A DNA stretch of 64,000 nt from Clostridium drakei (GTDB taxonomy: Bacteria > Bacillota > Clostridia > Clostridiales > Clostridiaceae). The DNA lies in NCBI RefSeq assembly GCF_000633595.2, contig NZ_JIBU02000048.1, forward strand, positions 1 through 64,000, read 5' to 3'. The position numbers were made by a program, and so were the translations under genes. How positions within the stretch are numbered: position 1 is the first letter of the stretch; each line of letters opens with the position of its first letter. The notes below the pieces were generated by a model. That model searched no databases, had not been told where the DNA came from, and saw only the letters and a list, made by a program, of their open reading frames with translations. Positions 36,570-44,039 of this stretch are shown here, in pieces.

Positions 36570-36580
36570 GACGCAATTGT

Positions 36581-36823
36581 TTATTCATCTTGCTTTTTTA
36601 GGAGTTTATCAATTTCATTATTTTCAAACTTATTATTAAAAGGATGGATTTGCTCAAATATTGAGTATTCATATGGATAAAAACCAAAGAGAACACATGC
36701 GGCTAAAGCAGTACAGATTGCCCATAAACTTCTTCCATCGGCTTCAAGTATTTTATATTTACGCTTAATTACTTCGCTATTATCAGAATCCAGATATGGA
36801 TTTGGTGGTTTGTTCTTTTTGAT
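36581..36823 (-). CDS. Small single-helix protein, paralogue 2, apparent ATC start
   Basis: 80 residues: charged N-terminus (DNSEVIKRKYK), a hydrophobic middle LWAICTALAACVLFGFYPYEY and a charged end NNEIDKLLKKQDE. It is clearly paralogous to the product at 36889-37143. No ATG, GTG or TTG is available in this frame before the conserved part. AGGAGG is followed after 7 bases by ATC, at the position equivalent to an in-frame ATC in the paralogue. Either ATC initiates or a one-base deletion broke the gene. Not a known family. Confidence 0.5.
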   Translation of the reverse strand: MKKNKPPNPYLDSDNSEVIKRKYKILEADGRSLWAICTALAACVLFGFYPYEYSIFEQIHPFNNKFENNEIDKLLKKQDE

Positions 36824-36857
36824 GTTAGCACCTCCTAAATTAATTGCAGATAAAAGT

Positions 36858-36872
36858 GTATGGTTGCCATAC
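36858..36872. promoter_or_regulatory. MarR-type operator, copy 3
   Basis: AGTGTATGG-TTG-CCATAC, upstream of paralogue 2. Confidence 0.68.
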
Positions 36873-36888
36873 TATTGGATACAATTAT

Positions 36889-37143
36889 TTATTTATCTTG
36901 TTTTTTTAATAGTTTATCAATTTTGTTATTTTCCAACTTGTTATTGGAAGGATTGAATTGCTCAAATATTGGGTATTCATAGGGATAAAAGCCAAAGGGA
37001 ACGTATGAGGCTAAAGAATTATAAATAGCCCACAAAGCTCTTTTATTAGCTTCAAGTATTTGTTTATACCTTCTCTCATTCACTTCACTATTATCACAAA
37101 CCATATATAACTTTGATGATTTTTTATTTTTGATGGTTAGCAC
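36889..37143 (-). CDS. Small single-helix protein, paralogue 1
   Basis: 84 residues from a GTG that overlaps the ribosome site, or 81 from an in-frame ATC placed 8 bases after AGGAGG. Landmarks are DNSEVNERRYKQILEAN, the hydrophobic ALWAIYNSLASYVPFGFYP and the tail NNKIDKLLKKQDK. One membrane helix is plausible at about 40-60. I recognise no family. It lies downstream of a MarR operator and on the same strand as the MarR gene, so it is probably part of that regulon. Its role is unknown. Confidence 0.6.
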   Translation of the reverse strand: MLTIKNKKSSKLYMVCDNSEVNERRYKQILEANKRALWAIYNSLASYVPFGFYPYEYPIFEQFNPSNNKLENNKIDKLLKKQDK

Positions 37144-37170
37144 CTCCTAACTTAATTATATACGAAAAGT

Positions 37171-37185
37171 GTATGGTTACCATAC
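37171..37185. promoter_or_regulatory. MarR-type operator, copy 2
   Basis: AAAAGTGTATGG-TTA-CCATACTCTT, just upstream of TATAAT-like sequence (minus strand) and paralogue 1. Confidence 0.7.
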
Positions 37186-37200
37186 TCTTGCTTAAAAATT

Positions 37201-37415
37201 TTATTCCACAGCTACCATTATTAATACTCCCTTTTTCTTATATGAAACTCCTTCTCCTATTATTGAAGGAGTAAGTGATTCGCACAAAATCATAGGTTTT
37301 GTCTCTCTACTTAAGTTGTAGATAGCTACTTTATGCACCTGGATAAGTTCTTCTAAGACTTAGATGAAGAGAGGTATTCGTTACAAGAGAACTCCACCTG
37401 AGTCTAAGAATCACT
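37201..37415 (-). repeat. Repeat with short coding-like tail, full-length copy
   Basis: The minus strand begins inside the MarR 3' end with AAGTGATTCTTAGACTCAGG and ends with a 45-codon frame (GTG at 37338) reading KPMILCESLTPSIIGEGVSY then KKKGVLIMVAVE. A shortened copy is at 11157-11229. It may be the 3' end of a lost gene or a structured repeat; I cannot name it. Confidence 0.5.
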
Positions 37416-37889
37416 TGATTCATCAAAATTTTCACTGAAAAATTTAACCTTGTTCATCAAGGATGACAAAAAGTTTGATAAAAATTCTAATTCATGTTCG
37501 GAGGCATTTTGTAGTTCATCTTCAACCATACTGTTTACAACATCATGATAGTGCATATGGTTGCTATGAGCTTTTTTACCCTTTTCAGTCAGACTCAATG
37601 AATATCTAGATAGATTAAGATCATCAACTTCCTTTAAAACCAGACCCTTTCTCTCTAGCTTTTTGAGAATTTCCGAAACAGATCCTTTTGTTACTCCTAG
37701 AATATCAGCTAGGCCACCCACATGAATGCCGGGATGCTCAGCAATAGTCATTATTACATGTATTTCAGAGTAAAAAATCGGCACATCTGTTTTGTAGTTG
37801 CGAGTCTTTTTATCCAGATCAACTAAGGCAAGTGCTAACTTCAAAGAATTATCTGCAATTTGATGTTTGTTATCTACAAATTTATTCAT
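37404..37889 (-). CDS. MarR-family regulator with four-operator regulon
   Basis: 161 residues with winged helix VGGLADILGVTKGSVSEILKKLERKG at about 56-81 (GGLADILGVTKG, SEILKKLERKGL) and a wing region DLNLSRYSLSL. The last codons come from a repeat that is also found at 11157. Its promoter, TTGACA-N17-TATACT, has the palindrome TATGGCTGCCATA in the spacer, the clearest autorepression layout in the window. The same operator precedes both small paralogous genes downstream. The ligand is unknown. Confidence 0.86.
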   Translation of the reverse strand: MNKFVDNKHQIADNSLKLALALVDLDKKTRNYKTDVPIFYSEIHVIMTIAEHPGIHVGGLADILGVTKGSVSEILKKLERKGLVLKEVDDLNLSRYSLSLTEKGKKAHSNHMHYHDVVNSMVEDELQNASEHELEFLSNFLSSLMNKVKFFSENFDESSDS

Positions 37890-37895
37890 GATAAT

Positions 37896-37924
37896 AGTAT
37901 ATGGCTGCCATACACTTTTGTCAA
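37896..37924 (-). promoter_or_regulatory. MarR promoter with operator in the spacer (copy 1)
   Basis: On the minus strand TTGACA (37924-37919), 17 bases, TATACT (37901-37896). The spacer carries AAGTGTATGGCAGCCATA. Confidence 0.82.
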
Positions 37925-37936
37925 GTCACTATTTAA

Positions 37937-37976
37937 TTTACCAGGAAATAATATCATAATATTATTTCCTGGTAAA
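37937..37976. promoter_or_regulatory. 40-bp palindrome between divergent MarR genes
   Basis: Perfect 18-base arms TTTACCAGGAAATAATAT and complement around CATA. Half-sites ATTATTTCC recur at 38027-38035. It is probably the operator of the MarR gene at 38069; a terminator is unlikely between divergent genes. Confidence 0.68.
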
Positions 37977-37995
37977 CTATTTTTGAAAAATAATA

Positions 37996-38024
37996 TTGAA
38001 TAGATTAGTAATATAAGGTATAAT
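37996..38024 (+). promoter_or_regulatory. Promoter of MarR/mini-chemoreceptor operon
   Basis: TTGAAT, 17 bases, TATAAT, 20 bases downstream of the 40-bp palindrome. Confidence 0.65.
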
Positions 38025-38068
38025 GTGATTATTTCCAAAGAAATTAATTTTAAAAGGAGATTATGATC

Positions 38069-38557
38069 ATGAAAACAGAAAATGTAAAATTTGAGATAGA
38101 TTTAACAATGAATAAGTTTATATCAGCCTTTGAACATATAAGTAATTCATTAAATAGTCATGATGATGAAATAAAGGACTTGTTAATCAAATATAAACAC
38201 AAAGAGCTTTATGATATGGGGTTAATGTTTTCAGAAATTCACGTAATTGATTGTATTGGAAAAAATCAATTGATTAATGCAACATTTATAGCAAAGGAAT
38301 TAAATATGACGAAAGGTGCCATATCTAAGATTACTAATAAGCTGTTAAAGAAAGAGTTAATAAAAGGAAATCATTTGGAAAATAATAAAAAAGAAATTTA
38401 TTATGCACTGACAGCACAAGGAAAAGAAGTATTTGAAATACACGAAATGCTCCATAAAGCTGAACGTGAAAAATTTATTAAAATATTAAGTAAATATGAT
38501 AAAGAAGGATTAAACATTATAAATAGTTTTCTAGATGATTTGATAAGTGAAATTTAA
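38069..38557 (+). CDS. MarR-family regulator
   Basis: 162 residues with winged helix [27 protein letters not shown] at about 72-98 ([22 protein letters not shown]). The N-terminal helix is longer than usual. The start at 38069 is set by AGGAG 9 bases upstream. Its stop codon lies inside the ribosome site of the next gene, a soluble chemoreceptor fragment, so the two are translationally coupled. The 40-bp palindrome upstream suggests autoregulation. Confidence 0.83.
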   Translation: MKTENVKFEIDLTMNKFISAFEHISNSLNSHDDEIKDLLIKYKHKELYDMGLMFSEIHVIDCIGKNQLINATFIAKELNMTKGAISKITNKLLKKELIKGNHLENNKKEIYYALTAQGKEVFEIHEMLHKAEREKFIKILSKYDKEGLNIINSFLDDLISEI

Positions 38558-38573
38558 GGAGGAGAATGGGATT

Positions 38574-39104
38574 ATGCAAAAGAATAACAGCACAATAAAT
38601 AATGGAGAAACACAGGTTAAAGAATGTATTGAAACTATATCCAATTTGTTAAATGAAACAAAAGAAAATATAAGTTTTTCAGAGGAAGTAGCTAGCAGAG
38701 GAGAGGCAATGAACAGTTTTATTGCAACTTTTGAAGAGCTTTTAACTCATACAAAATTTATAGAAAATATTTCATCAAAAATAAATGATGTTGCATCTAG
38801 AACTAATTTGTTGGCACTTAATGCATCAATAGAAGCTGCAAGGGCAGGCGATGCTGGCAGAGGTTTTTCAGTAGTTGCAGATGAAGTTAAAAAGCTTTCT
38901 ATTGGAACAAAAGAATTAGTCTTGAGTATGAATGATACATTGAAAAAGATATATTCTTTGACAGAGGAAGGAAGTATTGAAATAGAAAAATTAAAGGATA
39001 GGTTAAATGATGTGCAACAAGCTAGAAGTGACTTTTCTAAAGTAAGTAATGAAATGGATATTATACTTACCAAGTTTGATGAATTAAAGAAAATGACTGA
39101 TTAA
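38574..39104 (+). CDS. Soluble mini methyl-accepting protein (signalling hairpin only)
   Basis: 176 residues with no membrane helix, Cache, PAS or HAMP. The core is the signalling-tip sequence [18 protein letters not shown] (at about 80-97), flanked by helices too short for the usual methylation bundle. AAGGAGGAG 9 bases upstream fixes the ATG at 38574. The partner MarR gene precedes it directly. It may plug into chemoreceptor arrays or bind CheA/CheW without sensing on its own; this is inference. Confidence 0.75.
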   Translation: MQKNNSTINNGETQVKECIETISNLLNETKENISFSEEVASRGEAMNSFIATFEELLTHTKFIENISSKINDVASRTNLLALNASIEAARAGDAGRGFSVVADEVKKLSIGTKELVLSMNDTLKKIYSLTEEGSIEIEKLKDRLNDVQQARSDFSKVSNEMDIILTKFDELKKMTD

Positions 39105-39223
39105 GGAGAATTAAATGAAAGGAAGATTTATTAAATATTTTATAAAATTTTTATAAAATTTTTAAAGTAATTTTAAATAGGAATTTTATAATGAATTCAT
39201 GAAATCATATAGGAGATGATATT

Positions 39224-39694
39224 GTGAATGACTATTTAGATAGCATATATGAACAATTAAAAGCAGCAGGTATTACTCTTACTCATCAACGTAAGATTAT
39301 ACTACAAGTTTTATTTGATAATAAAGATAACCACTTAAGTGTTGAAGAGCTTTATGATTATGTTAGAATTAAAAATCCGGATACTGGTGTATCTACAGTC
39401 TATAGGACTTTAGAATTACTATATCAATTTGGAATAGTGAGAAAATTAACCTTTGGCGATAATATAACTCGTTATGAGATGGTTTTAAGCAAAAGTGAAC
39501 ATAAGCATCATTTTATATGTAAAGAGTGTGGAGCTATTATAGATATAAAAGATGATTTTATAAGTATTTTCAATGATAGAATCAGCAATAATTATGGATT
39601 TTATCTTACAGAGCAAAGCATAGTTTTTGAGGGTTTATGCTCACAGTGCTTAAAAAAGAAATCTACATTTATTGCAGATAGTAAGCAAAAGTAA
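39224..39694 (+). CDS. Fur-family metalloregulator
   Basis: 156 residues: winged helix (TLTHQRKIILQVLF, TGVSTVYRTLELL at about 19-70) and metal domain with HKHHFICKECG and two CXXC pairs (CKEC, CSQC) for a structural zinc. Whether it senses iron, zinc, manganese or peroxide (Fur, Zur, PerR) cannot be read from the sequence. The start is GTG with GGAGATGA upstream. A strong terminator follows. Confidence 0.86.
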   Translation: MNDYLDSIYEQLKAAGITLTHQRKIILQVLFDNKDNHLSVEELYDYVRIKNPDTGVSTVYRTLELLYQFGIVRKLTFGDNITRYEMVLSKSEHKHHFICKECGAIIDIKDDFISIFNDRISNNYGFYLTEQSIVFEGLCSQCLKKKSTFIADSKQK

Positions 39695-39734
39695 AGGCAG
39701 TAACTGAAGTTAATCCAGTTTCTGCTTTTTATTT
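39691..39734 (+). terminator. Terminator of the fur-type gene
   Basis: AAAGGCAGTAACTG ... CAGTTTCTGCTTTTTATTTTT. Confidence 0.75.
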
Positions 39735-39755
39735 TTATCATTATATGGAAATAGT

Positions 39756-39830
39756 ATGTTTGTTTATATAATATTTAGTATAATATTAGGATATACTATA
39801 ATTAGTAGTTTTTATAAAGCTGAAGATTAA
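39756..39830 (+). other. Possible 24-residue hydrophobic peptide in the 39.7-40.2 kb gap
   Basis: Frame MFVYIIFSIILGYTIISSFY then KAED, with a weak GGAAA before the ATG and a hairpin GTAGTGAC...ATCACTAC (39850-39879) after it. No other gene is seen in this gap. Confidence 0.2.
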
Positions 39831-40071
39831 ATCTATAGGGTTATAGGAGTAGTGACAGGGTAGATACTCTATCACTACCTCCAGTATTGTAATATTACAT
39901 AAAGTAAATTTGATACAACTACATCAATTCTACTGTACTATTTAATAACAAAGAAGTTTAATAAAGATGGAAGCTTAGTATTATAAGTTGAACAAGGACA
40001 AAGATAAGATTTTTGATGGATTTCAAAGGCTGCGCTTTGTTTCTACCATTTAAACCTATGATGCATAATCA

Positions 40072-40099
40072 CCGCACTGAAATTCAGTGCGTTTTTTTG
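40072..40099 (+). terminator. Rho-independent terminator
   Basis: CGCACTGAA-ATTCAGTGCG followed by TTTTTTT; it has no intact gene upstream, so it is probably left from a deleted gene. Confidence 0.7.
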
Positions 40100-40156
40100 A
40101 TATAAGGTTATTGACTTTTAAAGATATTCTGTAGAGGATTTACAAGAATTTATGAT

Positions 40157-40375
40157 TTGGAAGTAGATTATGATGAGCTAAGTTCAGATGAAAGTTATGA
40201 ATTGGGTAAGTTATGTGAGATGACTGGAAGATTTTTAGATTATGAGGAAGAATTAAAGATTCCTAACATGTATTGTAGTGAAGATGAAATTTATATACAG
40301 ATGGACATAGTTTGGATTTCACTTGGACAGATGAAACCTATTTTGAAAAAAATGCGATGTAACTTTCTAAACTAA
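40157..40375 (+). pseudogene. Unrecognised acidic frame, probable fragment
   Basis: 72 residues from TTG, acidic (YDELSSDESYELGKL, FLDYEEELKIPNMY), no ribosome site, and the preceding frame VEDLQEFMI looks continuous with it after a frameshift. I recognise no family. Confidence 0.3.
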
Positions 40376-40402
40376 AAATGCGAACGATGGTCTTTGAAAA
40401 TC

Positions 40403-41231
40403 GAATAATGCAGTGTCAAAAATACCTATATTTTCTGCAAATTACTGAATATAGTTAGATATCATGGTATAATTTTCACATGAACTAAATAACAATTGTA
40501 AATTAAGCCGACATATTCATAATTATTTAACCGTAGAAATTAAAAGTTAAGGGGGAAAAAGGATGAACTCAAGTTTATTTCACACATTGGAAGGTAAAAA
40601 TGTATATTTTAAGGCATTGAGTTTAGATGATACACAAGAAATACATAGCTATGCATCAGATAAGGAAGTTAAACGTTTTATAGGTTGGAATTTGATGCAT
40701 AACTTAGATGAAACTCATAACCATGTTGAAATGATGATAAATCGTGAACTAGCAGGCACGCATTTATATGCATCTGTTGTTTTGAAATCAACTCAGGAAA
40801 TAATAGGAACAGTTATGCTTTTCAATTTTAATAAAGAATCAAATCATGCTGAAATTGGATATGTTTTTAGTAGAGGGCATTGGGGAAAGGGATATGGCAC
40901 TGAAAGTGTTGCATTGATTACTGATTTTGCGTTTGATTCACTTAATCTTCATAGGATTAATGCTAGAGTAACTGATGCTAACATTAGTTCTATTAGAATA
41001 TTAGAAAAGAATGGGTATCAATTGGAGGGGAGACAAAAGGATGAAGATTTTATAGAAGGTAAATATTTTGATTTATTACTTTTAGGTAAAATTAATTCAA
41101 AATGATAGTTTTTGCGGGCTAATCGTATACTGTCCACTATCCTCTGTCACCTAAAAAAGATGTGTCGCATCTTTCTCATTTGACGCAACAACTGAAAAAA
41201 CGAACAATTTGCAAAAAACACTGCATTATTC
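40403..41231. repeat. 14-bp inverted repeat bracketing the acetyltransferase gene
   Basis: GAATAATGCAGTGT at 40403-40416 and ACACTGCATTATTC at 41218-41231 are exact complements, and the weaker flanks TTTGAAAAT/CAAAATTGAA also match. The right copy lies in a hairpin. It may mark a small mobile cassette; no transposase is inside. Confidence 0.45.
40563..41105 (+). CDS. GNAT-family N-acetyltransferase (RimJ/RimL-like)
   Basis: 180 residues with the acetyl-CoA motif GYVFSRGHWGKGYGTES at about 99-115 and NLHRINARVTDANISS, ILEKNGYQ typical of the RimJ/RimL/SpeG-like group. These acetylate ribosomal protein N-termini, polyamines or antibiotics. GGGGGAAAAAGG precedes the ATG. The gene is bracketed by a short inverted repeat. 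Confidence 0.83.
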   Translation: MNSSLFHTLEGKNVYFKALSLDDTQEIHSYASDKEVKRFIGWNLMHNLDETHNHVEMMINRELAGTHLYASVVLKSTQEIIGTVMLFNFNKESNHAEIGYVFSRGHWGKGYGTESVALITDFAFDSLNLHRINARVTDANISSIRILEKNGYQLEGRQKDEDFIEGKYFDLLLLGKINSK

Positions 41232-41257
41232 AAAATTGAATTTTGTGGTGTTTTTGC
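41211..41257 (+). terminator. Hairpin after the acetyltransferase
   Basis: GCAAAAAACAC pairs with GTGTTTTTGC with one bulge. It includes the right inverted repeat. A smaller AAAGATG-TGTCG-CATCTTT hairpin lies at 41156-41174. Confidence 0.5.
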
Positions 41258-41286
41258 GTCGTAATACAAAAAAATTACATACTAAA

Positions 41287-42639
41287 TTATACATTATTCT
41301 CCTTTAGTTTACTATTAAAAATAATATATAGTATTACTCCAGTTAAAAAGGTAATTATTTCCGTAATGGTCATAGACCATATAACACCGTGTAATCCAAA
41401 TAAATTATTCAATATTATTATGACAGGAATAAAAAGAATTCCTTGTGTAATTGACATAATTGTTGATGGTGTTCCTTGACCTGATGCTTGAAAAATTCCT
41501 ATAAATAATGTTGTAAATCCATTGAAAAATGCGGAAATAAGCATGGCAACAATGATATAAACCCCAACACTTAATACTGCTGCATCATTAGAAAACAGAT
41601 GAATAATTACATTTCTAAAAATATAAACTAAAGTAATAAACCCGCCTGATAATCCCAAAATCCATAAAGCTGATTGTTTTATACTGTCCTTTAATCTCTT
41701 AAAGTTTTCATTAGAAAAATTATATGCAATTAAAGGAATAATTCCTAGTGCCAGTCCCATTGCAAGAAATTCTGGTACTTGCACAATTCTCAAAGCAATC
41801 CCAAAACTAGCTACTACACTTTCTCCATATCTAATTGAATAGTTATTTAAAAGAAGAGTTGTAATAATTAGAAAACCAGCTAGGAACAATTCAGAAACCC
41901 CAATTTTATATATCTCTATTTTATCTTTAAGAGAAATATTAAAATTCTTAATGAATCCTTTTAAATTCTCACTTTTTGTTTCCAAGTAGTAAACATAGTA
42001 AATAGATGAAGCTATATTAGCTAAAATCATTGATAATGCTACACCTACAACATTAAATTTAAATAGTAGTATAAATAATGGGTCAAAGATAAGACTAAAA
42101 ATTGTACTTACAACCATTCCGAACATTGATTCTTTTGATGCTCCTTCTGCTCTCACAACTTGCTCCAATGCAAAGTTCATTACAATTGCAAAACCACCAA
42201 TAAACATAGTTAAAGAATACCTTCTTGTATAATTAATAATAGCAGAAGTATCTGCCCCCATAATCTTAACAATGGGAGTAAGGGATAGTATTAAGATTAT
42301 TCCAAGCAAAATTCCTATGATAATACTACTATAAAAAGTATATCCTGCTATCTTCTTAGCTTTCTCTATATTTTGCTTTGCAACAAGACGAGTTATAAAT
42401 GTTCCTCCTCCAGCTCCTAACATATTTCCAAAAGCCATCAATATAGTGAAGATTGGTAGTCCTAAAGTAATAGCAGTTAACATATCTGTATTGTTTAATA
42501 GTCCAATAAAAAAAGCATTAATAACGTTATATATTGTACCTACTGACATACCAATCATCATAGGAATAGATAAGTGTGCAATTGCCTTAGTAATTGGTGC
42601 ATTTTCTAAATAATATTCGTTTGAAAATTTTTGTTTCAT
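41287..42639 (-). CDS. MATE-family multidrug efflux pump 3
   Basis: 450 residues with 12 helices, beginning PITKAIAHLSIPMMIGM and containing GAGGGTFITRLVAKQ and IIPLIAYNFSNENFKR. The start at 42639 has GGAGG 8 bases upstream. A MarR gene lies upstream on the same strand, and a TTAGAATTCTAA operator sits between the two genes, so the pump has its own regulated promoter. It is more distant from the other two MATE pumps than they are alike in layout. Confidence 0.87.
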   Translation of the reverse strand: MKQKFSNEYYLENAPITKAIAHLSIPMMIGMSVGTIYNVINAFFIGLLNNTDMLTAITLGLPIFTILMAFGNMLGAGGGTFITRLVAKQNIEKAKKIAGYTFYSSIIIGILLGIILILSLTPIVKIMGADTSAIINYTRRYSLTMFIGGFAIVMNFALEQVVRAEGASKESMFGMVVSTIFSLIFDPLFILLFKFNVVGVALSMILANIASSIYYVYYLETKSENLKGFIKNFNISLKDKIEIYKIGVSELFLAGFLIITTLLLNNYSIRYGESVVASFGIALRIVQVPEFLAMGLALGIIPLIAYNFSNENFKRLKDSIKQSALWILGLSGGFITLVYIFRNVIIHLFSNDAAVLSVGVYIIVAMLISAFFNGFTTLFIGIFQASGQGTPSTIMSITQGILFIPVIIILNNLFGLHGVIWSMTITEIITFLTGVILYIIFNSKLKENNV

Positions 42640-42680
42640 AATTTCATCCTCCACAATAAATATTATTAGAATTCATACTA

Positions 42681-42692
42681 TTAGAATTCTAA
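42681..42692. promoter_or_regulatory. MarR operator upstream of MATE 3
   Basis: Perfect TTAGAATTCTAA, with an additional TTAGAATTC at 42666-42674. Confidence 0.68.
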
Positions 42693-42723
42693 GTTTTTGA
42701 GTATAAGTTATTATATTAATAAC

Positions 42724-43161
42724 TTATAAATTTCTATCTACTTTCAATAGCAAAGCTAACAACGTCTCTTTTTCTTGTTCAGTCAAGCTTGCAATAATAT
42801 TTTCCTCTTCCTCAAGCACTGATTTATTAAAATCCTCTATCAATTCGGCACCTTTAGGCAATACATATATATATTTTAGTCTCTCATTCTCTTTAGGTAT
42901 TCTTCTTTCTATATATCCTTTTTTCTCTAGCCCTTGAAGCATACTTGTAATGCTTGCTTCTGTACGTTGAAATGCTCGTGCCAAATCTTTTTGAATAATA
43001 CCATTGTCTTGATGTTCATAAATATAACCTATCATGCGTCCTTGCCCAGAATTTAATCCTAATTTTTTTACTTTTTCATCAGAACTGAGTTTCATTTTTA
43101 TCGCAATACTTCTTATTAATTGTGAATATGGTGTTTTTATAGAGTATCTAGAATCAGTCAT
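42724..43161 (-). CDS. MarR-family regulator of MATE pump 3
   Basis: 145 residues with winged helix IIQKDLARAFQRTEASITSMLQGLEKKG (KDLARAFQRTEAS, MLQGLEKKGYI at about 54-82) and wing PKENERLKYIYV. AGGAGGAATTTGA precedes the ATG. Operators TTAGAATTC and TTAGAGCTCTAA lie over its promoter. It probably represses itself and the MATE gene. Confidence 0.86.
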   Translation of the reverse strand: MTDSRYSIKTPYSQLIRSIAIKMKLSSDEKVKKLGLNSGQGRMIGYIYEHQDNGIIQKDLARAFQRTEASITSMLQGLEKKGYIERRIPKENERLKYIYVLPKGAELIEDFNKSVLEEEENIIASLTEQEKETLLALLLKVDRNL

Positions 43162-43183
43162 TCAAATTCCTCCTGAAATTATA

Positions 43184-43232
43184 TTAGAGCTCTAACTATT
43201 TATAGTTTAACAATTAGAATTCAAAGTGTCAA
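43184..43232 (-). promoter_or_regulatory. MarR/MATE 3 promoter and operators
   Basis: On the minus strand TTGACA (43232-43227), 17 bases, TAAACT (43209-43204). TTAGAATTC is in the spacer, and the perfect palindrome TTAGAGCTCTAA is downstream at 43184-43195. Confidence 0.72.
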
Positions 43233-43437
43233 TACTTATAATATTTCTTTCATAATTTCTTATGGATGTAATAATATCTTTTTCTTCTTGAGTAGGGGTT
43301 GCACTAATCAAGTAATCGTAGAATAGTTCGTCAGCCCTCTCGTCTTGTATTTCTTCCTTCATAAGGATTAGTGCTTTATTAAAAGCTTCCTTGGTAAAAT
43401 CCATGCTGTGGGATGAACAATTTCTATATGTTGACAA
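43207..43437 (-). pseudogene. Truncated ferritin-like protein
   Basis: 76 residues. The middle part (FNKALILMKEEIQDERADEL then FYDYLISATPTQEEK) matches the first helices of small clostridial ferritin-like/rubrerythrin-type proteins, with metal-ligand glutamates. After SIRNYER the sequence turns into chance frame that overlaps the MarR promoter; the usual second ligand helix is missing. No ribosome site is seen. Confidence 0.55.
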
Positions 43438-43470
43438 TATAGTTATAACGAGTTAATATATATCTATAAT

Positions 43471-43493
43471 ATATATATCGTTTCGATATATAT
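43471..43493. promoter_or_regulatory. PadR operator palindrome
   Basis: ATATATATCG-TTT-CGATATATAT, 25 bases before the PadR start. Confidence 0.6.
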
Positions 43494-43517
43494 CGTAAGT
43501 ACATATGGAGGTAAAAA

Positions 43518-44027
43518 ATGTTAGAGTATATTATTCTTGGTTTTTTAATGAGCGGTGAAATGAGTGGATATGATTTAAAACAAAAAATGACTGAAAGTAC
43601 ATCAAACTTTTTTGATGCAGGTTATGGAAGCATATATCCTGCTTTGAAAAGAATGGAAGCTAAGTGTTTTATAAGTTTACGGGAAATTGTTGAAGGAGGG
43701 AAGTATAAAAAGTTATATGCTATAACTGAGTTAGGAAAATCAGAGTTTTTGAATTGGCTTGAACTGCCAGTGGAATTTTCGAGGACAAAGCCAGATCACC
43801 TTATAAAGATATTTTTCTTCAAGTTTTTGCCCAAGGAAAAGGCCATAACACATTTAAAATTTTTTATTAAAGAAGTTGAATCTTTTATAAGCACTTTTGG
43901 AAAATATGAAAATCAAGTTAAAGAGCAATTCGATGTTTATCAATTTTCTACATTTTTATTTGGACTTGGTTACTATAAGTACATAGTAAAATATTGTAAT
44001 GACTTATTAAATAAGATAAATGATTAG
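43518..44027 (+). CDS. PadR-family regulator (long form)
   Basis: 169 residues: N-terminal winged helix (LEYIILGFLMSGEMSGYDLK, GSIYPALKRMEAK at about 1-50) and a C-terminal helical dimerisation domain, as in PadR/AphA-type members. TGGAGG 8 bases upstream of the ATG. The next gene starts 12 bases after the stop. It likely controls the Fe-S and flavodoxin genes that follow. Confidence 0.85.
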   Translation: MLEYIILGFLMSGEMSGYDLKQKMTESTSNFFDAGYGSIYPALKRMEAKCFISLREIVEGGKYKKLYAITELGKSEFLNWLELPVEFSRTKPDHLIKIFFFKFLPKEKAITHLKFFIKEVESFISTFGKYENQVKEQFDVYQFSTFLFGLGYYKYIVKYCNDLLNKIND

Positions 44028-44039
44028 GGAGGATTTGTA

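Noticed and set aside
37937-37976. 40-bp palindrome as a transcription terminator
   Set aside because: It lies between two divergent gene starts, so no transcript would end there; an operator role is more likely.
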